NCBI RefSeq assembly: GCF_030409845.1
Contig: NZ_JAUFQQ010000001.1
Span: 1-21,699, forward strand
Direction of reading: 5' to 3'
DNA: 21,699 bases
Source: Flavobacterium branchiarum
GTDB taxonomy: Bacteria > Bacteroidota > Bacteroidia > Flavobacteriales > Flavobacteriaceae
Part shown: positions 1 through 6,553 of the stretch, one piece after another
Numbering within the stretch: the stretch's first letter is position 1
How the letters are laid out: each line of letters starts with the position of its first letter
Notes under the pieces: generated by a model
What the model saw: the letters and a program-made list of their open reading frames with translations, nothing else
The model's database searches: none
Told to the model about the DNA's origin: nothing
Program-made: the position numbers and the translations under genes

Positions 1-281
1 TTAAGAAGTGCGCTAATAATGAATATGAGTTTTTTTTAGTAGATCTAAATAGAATGAATTTTCATACGACAATGAGTTTTGAACAACGTATGGATAATTT
101 TAGAAGACTTACTCCCAAAAAAGAGATGGTTGCGCTTATGAGTAATGAGTATGCGAAATTATACCCAGCTAAGACTGAAACTGAAATTTTTGAGAAGATG
201 TGGCAGGCAACAGAACAATTTCAATATGAATTTGCTAAAAAGAAAAGACTTAAAAAGAAACTTAAATTTTGGAAGTCTTAA
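1..281 (+). CDS. C-terminal end of a Kdo/WaaP-family lipopolysaccharide kinase (partial)
   Basis: The frame starting at base 3 is open from the window edge to the stop at 279-281, so the ATG at 54 is an internal methionine, not the start. About 92 residues are visible. They include VDLNRMNF, the end of the kinase-like core in Bacteroidota Kdo/WaaP family proteins, then a helical tail and a very basic end (KKKRLKKKLKFWKS). Members of this family phosphorylate sugars of the inner lipopolysaccharide core at the cytoplasmic face of the inner membrane; the basic tail may help membrane contact (inference). The convergent neighbour is a family 9 glycosyltransferase, which supports a role in core synthesis. 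The ATP-binding part lies outside the window, so the exact substrate cannot be judged. Confidence 0.72.
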   Translation, partial: KKCANNEYEFFLVDLNRMNFHTTMSFEQRMDNFRRLTPKKEMVALMSNEYAKLYPAKTETEIFEKMWQATEQFQYEFAKKKRLKKKLKFWKS

Positions 282-421
282 TTTTTGAGATTGTAATTTG
301 TTTCTTTTTTTGATATTTTTTGAATCTAAAGATAGAGTTGTAGATCCTAGAAAGAATAAGTGTTTTTAGTATTTATAACAAAGCAAGTTGCCAAGGATAA
401 TTTGGAAATGTTATTATAGAT

Positions 422-454
422 ATAGTACTATTTAGAATAGTACTATTTTTTTTT
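422..454 (+). terminator. Rho-independent terminator after the WaaP-like gene
   Basis: An 11-bp perfect inverted repeat (422-432 and 436-446) with a three-base loop is followed by nine T residues (446-454). The T-run is on the plus strand, so it ends the kinase transcript about 140 bases after its stop. The T-run touches the stop codon of the opposing glycosyltransferase gene. Confidence 0.8.
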
Positions 455-1516
455 AGCTTAGGTTTTGTTCTAAGAAAGAATTTAGTTTATCATAAAATAA
501 ATCAGGTTTGAATTCCTCATACAATAAGAGGGATTCTTTCTTGAGAGTCTTTTCGGTTTTATGCTCAAATAAATCAGTGCGATAATCTTTTAAATGTACC
601 GAGACATGGTGAATTCCATCCTCAAAGGTAGCCCAGATTTTCTTTTCTATCCAAGGGGAAAAAATAATGAAAGAAGGTTTGTTAAGAGCTTTTGCCATAT
701 TTATAGCGCCTCCATCATTTCCGATAATTAAATCACATTGATTAACTATACCAATAAATGATCGTAAATCATCACCCAATAGATCAAAATAAATTTTTTC
801 TTGAGTAGAGGTTTTACAGTTTTTAAAAACTATTTTAGCTTCTTCAATCTGTTTTGGGAAATAATTAAAAAGGATGTTGACGTCTTTATTGTCAGCTATA
901 TAATCAATAATTTTAGACATTAAAGGCAAAGGATATGTTTTTCTTTTCTCGCTTCCTATAAGGCTAATCATAACTGTTTTTCTATCCTCTCTAACCTTAT
1001 GCTTGTTGAATAATTCTTTAGCGACTTTATTTTCTTCTTCAGAAACAAACAATTTTGGAATTGGATCGATGTTTATTGTTAGATTAAGAGGTTCTAATAA
1101 AGAAAGCCTTCTTTCTATTGCTAGCCCTAAATTGGTTTTTGGAAAAGGTTCAAACGGAACATTATCAGTATATAAAAAGTTTCTTCCTGGTTTTTTATAA
1201 GATATTTTTGTTTTGCATTGCTAAAAAGAACCAATATCCAGCTTTCTAATTTTGAATACGCATCAATTAGTAAATCGTATTTTTCTTCACGAATCTGAAA
1301 TGCAAGTTGTAGTAATTCTTTTTTGCTTTTTCTGTGTTTTTCTTCAAACAATATAACATTGTCAATACTTGTGTTGCCTTCTAGAACGGGAGTTGTCGAG
1401 CTATATACTAGATAATCAATTTGAGCATTAGGATATGCTTTACGTAGATTATTGCATAGTATACTGCTAATCAAAACATCACCAATCATTTTTTGCTGGA
1501 TTACAAGTATTTTCAT
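453..1516 (-). CDS. Glycosyltransferase family 9 (ADP-heptose:LPS heptosyltransferase-like), one frameshift
   Basis: The product begins MKILVIQQKMIGDVLISS, the usual start of family 9 glycosyltransferases, and has the nucleotide-sugar site IIGNDGGAINMAKALNKP in its C-terminal half. These cytoplasmic GT-B enzymes add heptose or a related sugar to the lipopolysaccharide core. The ATG at 1516 is chosen because the family starts with this first beta strand; an in-frame start further upstream would add an unrelated leader. The reading frame breaks at the four-T run 1211-1214. Adding one base restores SYKKPGRNFLYTDNVPFEPF and a protein of about 354 residues, the usual family length. The usual GGxxH-type motif has Asn in place of His, so the donor and acceptor are uncertain. 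Confidence 0.82.
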
Positions 1517-1555
1517 GTAAAGTTTAAATAAAATTAAGACGTTGCAAATTGAAGC

Positions 1556-1606
1556 AAAAAAATCCAAATTCTAATCATTAAATTTGATAGAATTTGGATT
1601 ATTTTT
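1556..1606. terminator. Bidirectional terminator between dapD and the glycosyltransferase gene
   Basis: A 13-bp perfect inverted repeat (1561-1573 and 1588-1600) is flanked by an A-run on the left (1556-1562) and a T-run on the right. The A-run gives a U-tract for minus-strand dapD transcripts, so the downstream glycosyltransferase probably has its own promoter. Confidence 0.78.
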
Positions 1607-1633
1607 TAACTGATTTTTCTTTAAAGAAAAGAA

Positions 1634-2448
1634 TTATACTGCGACATCGTATTCGCGAAGCGCATTGTTTAATGATGTTTTTAAGTCTGTAGATGGTTTA
1701 CGAGTACCAATAATTAATGCACATGGAACTTGAAATTCTCCAGCAGCAAATTTTTTGGTATAGCTTCCAGGAATAACTACTGAACGAGCAGGAACATATC
1801 CTTTCATTTCAACAGGAGTATCGCCAGTTACATCAATTATCTTAGTCGAAGCTGTTAAACAAACGTTTGCTCCAAGTACTGCTTCTTTTCCAACATGTAC
1901 TCCTTCTACTACGATACAACGAGAACCTATAAATGCACCATCCTCTATAATTACTGGGGCAGCTTGTAAAGGTTCTAATACACCACCAATACCAACACCA
2001 CCACTTAAATGAACGTTTTTACCAATTTGAGCACAGCTTCCCACAGTTGCCCATGTGTCTACCATTGTTCCTTCATCAACATATGCACCAATGTTTACAT
2101 AACTAGGCATTAAGATTACACCACTTGAAATGTAAGCTCCATAACGTGCAACTGCATTAGGTACTACACGAATACCTTTTTCAGCATATCCTCTTTTTAA
2201 TAACATTTTGTCATGATATTCGAAAATACCAGACTCTAAAGTTTCCATTTTCTGAATTGGAAATACATAACTACAGCTTTTTTTACCCATTCGTTTACTT
2301 GCCAACCCTCACCAACTGGTTCAGCAACACGTAATTTTCCTGTATCCAAAAGTTCAATAACTTCTCTGATAGCATCAGTTGTAGTTGTTTCTTGTAATAA
2401 AGCTCTGTTATCCCAAGCTTGTTCTATAATAGTTTGTAATGAATTCAT
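1634..2448 (-). CDS. dapD: 2,3,4,5-tetrahydropyridine-2,6-dicarboxylate N-succinyltransferase, one frameshift
   Basis: DapD transfers succinyl from succinyl-CoA to tetrahydrodipicolinate in the cytoplasmic route to diaminopimelate and lysine. The N-terminal helical domain (from [15 protein letters not shown]) is followed by a left-handed beta-helix of hexapeptide repeats and the conserved stretch [19 protein letters not shown]. The C-terminus ([11 protein letters not shown]) is typical. The frame breaks at 2261-2263 (three A on the plus strand); one more A gives [16 protein letters not shown] and 271 residues, the normal length. This gene is normally needed for the cell wall, so the break is very likely a base-calling error. 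The start at 2448 lies just downstream of a good minus-strand promoter. Confidence 0.95.
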
Positions 2449-2465
2449 GATAGTAATATTTTAGG

Positions 2466-2495
2466 CAAATATAATTCGATTTTTTTTTAAAACAA
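2466..2495 (-). promoter_or_regulatory. dapD promoter
   Basis: On the minus strand the -7 element TATATTTG (2466-2473) lies 19 bases downstream of TTG (2493-2495), matching the Flavobacterium layout TTG-N17-23-TAnnTTTG. The predicted start of transcription is about 15 bases before the dapD ATG. Confidence 0.65.
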
Positions 2496-2615
2496 CTTCC
2501 ATTTCTATATAGTAACGATTTTAAACAAAAAACAACAATTTATTTTATGATGTGATATTACACTCTTTTTGTGTTAAAAAGAAACACTTATATGAAATGT
2601 TTTATGACATATTTC

Positions 2616-2629
2616 CTGATAAATATCAA
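2616..2629. promoter_or_regulatory. FNR-box-like palindrome upstream of the PAS gene
   Basis: CTGATAAATATCAA matches the E. coli FNR consensus TTGAT-N4-ATCAA at nine of ten specified bases. Its centre (2622.5) is 29.5 bases before the -7 element of the PAS gene, near -40 relative to the predicted transcription start. That is the usual position for an activator of the Crp/Fnr family. The same geometry recurs at 5741. Confidence 0.5.
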
Positions 2630-2651
2630 TTTTTGTTATTACATATAAAAG

Positions 2652-2659
2652 TAGTTTTG
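2652..2659 (+). promoter_or_regulatory. PAS-gene promoter (-7 element)
   Basis: TAGTTTTG fits TAnnTTTG. A TTTG at 2632-2635 is 16 bases upstream, slightly short for a -33 box, which would suit an activator-dependent promoter. The predicted 5' untranslated region is about 70 bases. Confidence 0.55.
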
Positions 2660-2733
2660 CTGAACAATTTAAGAACAACATAAGTTTGTTTTTTAATTGG
2701 TTTTGAACTCTAAATTTAATTAGTATTATAACT

Positions 2734-3375
2734 ATGAATCAAGAAAGCCAGTTGTTTAAAAGACCTACACCAATCGATAAGGAAGTTTCTTGGGATAAAT
2801 CTCAAGTAATTATGAGTAAAACAAATCCAATTGGGATTATCGAATATGCAAATGAAACTTTTGTAGATGTTTGCGGATACGAGGATTATGAACTAATGGG
2901 ACAACCACACAGTATCATTAGACATCCTGATATGCCACGTGTAATATTCAAAGTTTTATGGGAGAATCTTAAGAAAGGGAATAATTTTCATGCTGTTGTA
3001 AAAAATCTTGCTAAATCTGGAAGATTCTACTGGGTTGTTACAGATTTTGAAATTGCAAAGGATGAAAATGGAGTAATAGTAAATTATTTTGCAAGAAGAC
3101 GCTCTGTGCCACAAGAAGTAATCTCAATGCATATTGAGCCTTTGTATAAAAAATTGTTGCAGATAGAATCGGCTAGCGGAATGGAATTTAGTGAGAAATA
3201 TTTAATTGGATTTCTAGAAGAGAAAAATAGAACTTATATAGAATACATTAAAGATTTGATGTATGATAATGAAAGAGCGCAAGCTACTCATCATCAAGCC
3301 GTAACTCAAGCTCATCATGTAGAGGAAGAGGAAGAGGAGGAAAGAGGTTTTTTTAGTCGTTTCTTTAATAGATAA
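2734..3375 (+). CDS. Stand-alone PAS-domain protein with an Aer-type (FAD-sensor-like) PAS
   Basis: The protein has 213 residues. Residues about 25-125 form a PAS domain very close to the N-terminal PAS of the E. coli aerotaxis receptor Aer: YANETF, GQPHSIIRHPDMP (R63, H64, D66), LKKG, VVKN and FYWV all align, followed by the Aer-like link IEPLYK (134-139). In Aer this domain binds FAD and reports cellular redox state. Here no membrane segment, HAMP or methyl-accepting domain follows. Instead there is a helical stretch (about 150-185), a His/Gln patch (186-195), a run of about eight acidic residues and a short amphipathic end GFFSRFFNR. The protein is probably cytoplasmic or loosely membrane-bound. 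Its partner is unknown. The gene has its own promoter and an FNR-like box, and two terminators follow it. Confidence 0.85.
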   Translation: MNQESQLFKRPTPIDKEVSWDKSQVIMSKTNPIGIIEYANETFVDVCGYEDYELMGQPHSIIRHPDMPRVIFKVLWENLKKGNNFHAVVKNLAKSGRFYWVVTDFEIAKDENGVIVNYFARRRSVPQEVISMHIEPLYKKLLQIESASGMEFSEKYLIGFLEEKNRTYIEYIKDLMYDNERAQATHHQAVTQAHHVEEEEEEERGFFSRFFNR

Positions 3376-3413
3376 ATAGATAGCGTTTTTTGCCCCAAAA
3401 AGAACCTATAAAA

Positions 3414-3457
3414 GAAACAGGGTTTGGCTTTTTAATTTAAGTCAAACCCTGTTTTGT
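3414..3457 (+). terminator. Terminator of the PAS gene, first of two
   Basis: AACAGGGTTTGG (from 3416) pairs with the complementary arm CAAACCCTGTT (3443-3453) around an AT-rich loop, with one G-T step, and is followed by TTTT. Confidence 0.75.
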
Positions 3458-3479
3458 ATTATTAATGCAGTCCTGTTAT

Positions 3480-3509
3480 TGATTTCAAAATTTTGGAATC
3501 ACTTTTTTT
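3480..3509 (+). terminator. Second, back-up terminator after the PAS gene
   Basis: A near-perfect 22-base inverted repeat (3480-3501, one G-U step) is followed by C and then seven T. It lies 23 bases after the first hairpin. Confidence 0.55.
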
Positions 3510-3549
3510 AAACTCATTTAAATTTATATAACCTCAAGGAGTATTAAAT

Positions 3550-3592
3550 AAAAAAAGCAATAGTGATTTCTTATGATCTCTATTGCTTTTTA
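3550..3592 (-). terminator. Terminator of the sulfatase/LTA-synthase-like gene
   Basis: GCAATAG-T-GAT pairs with ATC-T-CTATTGC. The A-run at 3550-3556 supplies the U-tract on the minus strand, and the T-run at 3587-3591 could also serve the plus strand. Confidence 0.7.
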
Positions 3593-3628
3593 ATTATAGT
3601 TTAATGGGGATTTAGTCTTGATTAAGAG

Positions 3629-5494
3629 TTAAAAAGCCAATTGGTTATTAATAACTCTTTCATTAAATGATTGTATATATGCTTTTAAGAATTTTTCAGA
3701 TTCTTTAACTTTAGATTTGTTCTGTTGCATTAAATTATTTTTTAATAGAACATCTTCTTTCCATTTATATAATCCAATAGTTTGATTGTTTGCAAAAGCC
3801 AAATAAAAATCATCTTTGATGTAATGGTATGTTCCTTGAAGATAATAGACTACAAAGTTTTCTTTAGATTTATAACTTTTACCAAAACTAACCATGTCGG
3901 TTTTTATATTCAAGTAATCTAAAATACTTGGCATGATATCGATTTGCTGAAATTTTTGTCACTAACACCTTTTAATTCAGGGTTTGATGGATCAAAAAAC
4001 AAAATCGGAATGTTAAATTTTCCAATATTTGTTTTATCAATATCTTTATCTCCTCCAGAAGAAGTATGATCAGAAGAAATTACAAACAAAGTGTTTTTAT
4101 ACCAGCTTTCTTTTTAGCAGTATTAAAAAACTTGCGTAGCGCAAAATCTGTGTACGCTATACTTTCTTGGATTACAGTAGTTCCTTTAGGGAATTTTCCT
4201 TTGTATTTTTCAGGAATAATATAGGGGTTATGAGATGAAATAGTAAATAAAGAGCTAAAGAAAGGTTGCTTAAAAGAAGTTAATTTAGAAGCATAAAACT
4301 GTAGGAATTCCTCGTCAAATACACCCCATTTACCATCAAATGCTTCTTTTCCTGTGTATTGGTCTTTTCCGAAATATTGATCAAAGCCAGCTACTTCGGC
4401 ATATTGATCAAAGTTCTGACTACCATTAAAAGCACCGTGAAAGAATGAGGTAGTATAGCCTTCTTTTTTGAAAATTTTAGGAAGACCATTTATTTTGTTC
4501 AAAGAATAGCTCGATGATATAAAGGAGTTATTCATTAAACTTGGAATACTAGAAAGTATCGATGGAACAGCGTCAATTGAAACTTTTCCATTAGCAAATC
4601 CATTTTTAAATAGTATGATTTTGTGATAAGAGAATCTAGGAATGGAGTCTGTCCGCGTCCTATGTTTTCATTTCCAAAGCTTTCCAAAATTAAAATTACA
4701 ACATTCTTTTTGATAGCTGGTTCACTAGGTTTTAAAGAAATAATAGGATTGTAGATTGAAATTAATTCTTTTGGATTGTAATAATTTACTTTATCAATGT
4801 CTTCTTTCTTAAAAGCAGTTTTAAGGATGCAGAAAGGAGTGTTTAAAACCAAACCGGCATTGTTTAATGCTCCATATTCAGCAGCATCTACAATCTTAAT
4901 CGGTTTTTTTCGTAAACCTCCACGTCCAGCAAGTAAAATTATAACTAAAGAAAGAATGAAATAAGCAAATTGTTTGTAATACTCTTTTTTAGTTGATTTT
5001 TCGTGTATTAGATGTGTTTTTAAATTTGGAGTTAATTTCCAGAACAGTATACTTACGATAAGAAATAAAACAAAAATATACCAAAATTCTTGTAGAAATG
5101 AAGGGATTAAGCCAAGAGCTTCTTGTTCCATTCCTTTGGCAGTAATCATTGAAAAAGTGCTTCTTCTACCAGTAAAGCGATAGTAAATGATATCTATAAA
5201 GTTTGTAGCAATAAATAAAAGGTTTACTGCGTAAAAAGTAATCTTTAGTATGCTTTGGTATCTAGGTTTGTATTTGAAATTACCCGGAATTAAGTGAGCA
5301 ATCAAAAATATAATATTAATGTAGGCAATGGTTGCTAAATCAAAGAGAAGACCTCCAGTAAAGTTTTGAAATGTAATGTCTTCAAACAATTTTACATTTA
5401 TAAGATAAAATAGGATTCTTGAGAATTGGTAGATTATGAAAATTAAAAAGAATCTTTTTAGAAATAAAACAATGCTATTTTTATAGTTATTCAT
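3629..5494 (-). CDS. LTA-synthase-like membrane sulfatase/phosphotransferase, three frameshifts
   Basis: Repaired, the protein has about 622 residues. Five hydrophobic segments lie in residues about 8-190, followed by an extracytoplasmic alkaline-phosphatase-fold domain. Visible motifs are VVILILESFGNENIG (the Glu is a metal ligand), KVSIDAVP (its Ser or a neighbour is the likely nucleophile), FFHGAFNG, and ISSDHTS (Asp-His metal ligands). Relatives move phosphoglycerol or phosphoethanolamine onto envelope glycolipids. Gram-negative Bacteroidota have no lipoteichoic acid, so the acceptor here is unknown. The frame breaks at 4603-4607, 4084-4086 and 3950-3952. Adding one base at each restores an uninterrupted match to the family, so the gene is probably intact in the organism. 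Confidence 0.85.
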
Positions 5495-5638
5495 TTGGGT
5501 TTAGTAATTTTTATGTATTTGCTTTAGGTTTAATTTATGGTGTAAATGAAATTTTGGGCAAAAGAACTATTTTTTTTTTAAATTAATGATTACTTATTGA
5601 TTTAATTTTGTAAGAACTGTATTTTGTTTTATAATTTA

Positions 5639-5698
5639 ATGAATATTTTACTTGTTTTAATTTTCTGTATTATAGTTGGTTGTGTGAGTATTCGTTGA
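5639..5698 (+). CDS. Candidate tiny hydrophobic peptide (19 residues)
   Basis: The frame ATG 5639 to TGA 5698 encodes MNILLVLIFCIIVGCVSIR. It is almost entirely hydrophobic and contains IVGC, a perfect lipobox. A -7 element TAATTTTG (5603-5610) would start transcription about 25 bases upstream. The size and composition resemble small membrane toxins of type I systems, but they equally resemble a decayed lipoprotein signal peptide. No antisense promoter is evident. Translation is unproven. Confidence 0.25.
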   Translation: MNILLVLIFCIIVGCVSIR

Positions 5699-5740
5699 GG
5701 GGGGATTTATTAAATAGAAGTTTTTATTTTTTTTGCTTCG

Positions 5741-5754
5741 ATGATAATTATCAT
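5741..5754. promoter_or_regulatory. FNR-like palindrome upstream of the candidate small RNA
   Basis: ATGATAATTATCAT is a perfect 14-bp palindrome, differing from the FNR box TTGAT-N4-ATCAA only at the outermost bases. Its centre (5747.5) is 29.5 bases before TACTTTTG, the same distance as at the PAS gene. Confidence 0.45.
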
Positions 5755-5776
5755 GAATTAAGATGGTAAGGAAGCC

Positions 5777-5784
5777 TACTTTTG
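5777..5784 (+). promoter_or_regulatory. Promoter (-7 element) of the candidate small RNA
   Basis: TACTTTTG fits TAnnTTTG exactly. No -33 box is seen at the right distance. The FNR-like palindrome occupies that place instead, as expected for an activator-dependent promoter. Confidence 0.45.
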
Positions 5785-5787
5785 AAA

Positions 5788-5969
5788 TGAAATTATATAT
5801 AAGAAATTTTAAGGGCAAAATTCCATTTTTAAGATTTAATAAAATCTATGAATTAGTACAAATAGAGTTGATTATTAAGCTCCTGTTATAAATTTTTTAA
5901 TATTGTTTTAATTTTTTTTGGAGAAAAAATTTAAAAAATCCGTTTTAAATCTTAGAACGGATTTTTTTT
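5788..5969 (+). ncRNA. Candidate small regulatory RNA of about 180 nt
   Basis: A predicted start near 5788 and a strong intrinsic terminator ending at 5969 delimit a short transcript in a gap without a recognised gene. The 34-codon frame 5787-5891 (MKLYIRNFKGKIPFLRF...) begins at the predicted start site, so a leaderless peptide mRNA is an alternative. I recognise no known RNA family. The call rests on promoter, operator and terminator placement only. Confidence 0.3.
5933..5969 (+). terminator. Strong terminator with no annotated gene upstream
   Basis: AAAAAATCCGTTTTAA pairs with TTAGAACGGATTTTTT (one G-U step, three-base loop), a 16-bp stem ending in eight T (5962-5969). It lies between divergent genes on the plus strand, so it must end a transcript that starts inside the gap. 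The A-run would also allow minus-strand use. Confidence 0.75.
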
Positions 5970-6000
5970 GAGATAGGATTTTTTACTTTATGTATCTTTG
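5967..6000 (+). promoter_or_regulatory. ruvX promoter
   Basis: The -7 element TATCTTTG (5993-6000) lies 22 bases after TTTG (5967-5970), within the Flavobacterium range. The -33 part overlaps the end of the preceding terminator. Transcription would start about 17 bases before the ruvX ATG. Confidence 0.6.
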
Positions 6001-6020
6001 TCTCATTAATATAAATTAAG

Positions 6021-6437
6021 ATGCCTAGAATTCTCGCTATAGATTACGGACAAAAAAGAACAGGGATAGCTGTTACCGATGAATTGCAAATTATTGCTTC
6101 AGGGTTAACTACAATTCCATCGAATACTACTATTGATTTTTTAAAGGACTATTTTTCCAAAGAGAAGGTCGAAGCGGTTTTAATTGGTGAACCAAAACAA
6201 ATGAATGGAGAACCTTCAGAAAGCGCTTCAATCATAAAAGGTTTTGTGACTCATTTTTCTAATATTTTTCCTGAAATGAAAGTGGTTCGAGTGGATGAAA
6301 GATTTACTTCTAAGATGGCATTTCAAACAATGATTGATAGTGGTCTGAGTAAAAAACAACGTCAGAACAAAGGGTTGATTGACGAAATCTCAGCAACGAT
6401 AATGCTTCAGGACTATTTGTCTCGAAAAATGTTCTAA
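6021..6437 (+). CDS. ruvX: Putative pre-16S rRNA nuclease / RuvX (YqgF) resolvase-fold protein
   Basis: The protein has 138 residues, the usual length for the family. RILAIDYGQKRTGIAVTD carries the first catalytic Asp (D8). VDERFTSKMA carries the conserved Glu, and LIDEISATIMLQDYL the C-terminal Asp, all in an RNase H-like fold. In E. coli the homologue trims the 5' end of 16S rRNA; a Holliday-junction resolvase role has also been proposed. It is cytoplasmic. It sits on the same strand as mqo with its own promoter, and mqo also has a separate one. Confidence 0.93.
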   Translation: MPRILAIDYGQKRTGIAVTDELQIIASGLTTIPSNTTIDFLKDYFSKEKVEAVLIGEPKQMNGEPSESASIIKGFVTHFSNIFPEMKVVRVDERFTSKMAFQTMIDSGLSKKQRQNKGLIDEISATIMLQDYLSRKMF

Positions 6438-6524
6438 ATAAGCTAGAAAGTTTATTCCAAAAAAGTTTTAGAAAATTATAACTTTTCAGATGAAATTTAT
6501 AGTTTTTTTTGCAATTTTATAAAG

Positions 6525-6532
6525 TACCTTTG
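6525..6532 (+). promoter_or_regulatory. mqo promoter (-7 element)
   Basis: TACCTTTG fits TAnnTTTG and places the transcription start near 6536. This decides the mqo start: an in-frame ATG at 6509 lies upstream of the promoter and cannot be used, whereas the ATG at 6554 follows closely. Confidence 0.6.
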
Positions 6533-6553
6533 TACTTTAAAATTTTTCTTGTT

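Larger units (their letters stand above)
5495..6020. other. Long intergenic region between divergent genes, with hidden transcription signals
   Basis: This 526-base stretch carries, in order on the plus strand: a -7 element TAATTTTG (5603-5610), a 19-codon hydrophobic reading frame (5639-5698), a six-G run (5699-5704), the palindrome ATGATAATTATCAT (5741-5754), a -7 element TACTTTTG (5777-5784), a strong terminator (5933-5969) and the ruvX promoter (about 5967-6000). No larger protein frame is convincing. No clear minus-strand promoter for the gene at 5494 was found. Confidence 0.6.

Noticed and set aside
54..281. A complete 75-residue small protein starting at ATG 54
   Set aside because: The frame is open to the window edge and the residues before the ATG (EFFLVDLNR) belong to the WaaP-like kinase, so this is the tail of a larger gene.
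2550..2563. CRP-like palindrome around TGTGATATTACAC between dapD and the PAS gene
   Set aside because: The halves match at only part of their positions and the spacing is wrong for TGTGA-N6-TCACA; it also sits far from both promoters.
5741..5754. Fur box
   Set aside because: A Fur site has two TGATAAT arms separated by one base (7-1-7). Here the arms abut, and the TGAT-N4-ATCA form fits the Fnr family better.
6461..6486. Terminator after ruvX
   Set aside because: Only a seven-pair A/T-rich stem (AAAAGTT/AACTTTT) with a long loop and four T; too weak to call.
6509..6553. Upstream start codon for mqo at 6509
   Set aside because: It lies before the -7 element at 6525-6532, so the message would not contain it, and the added residues do not match the family.
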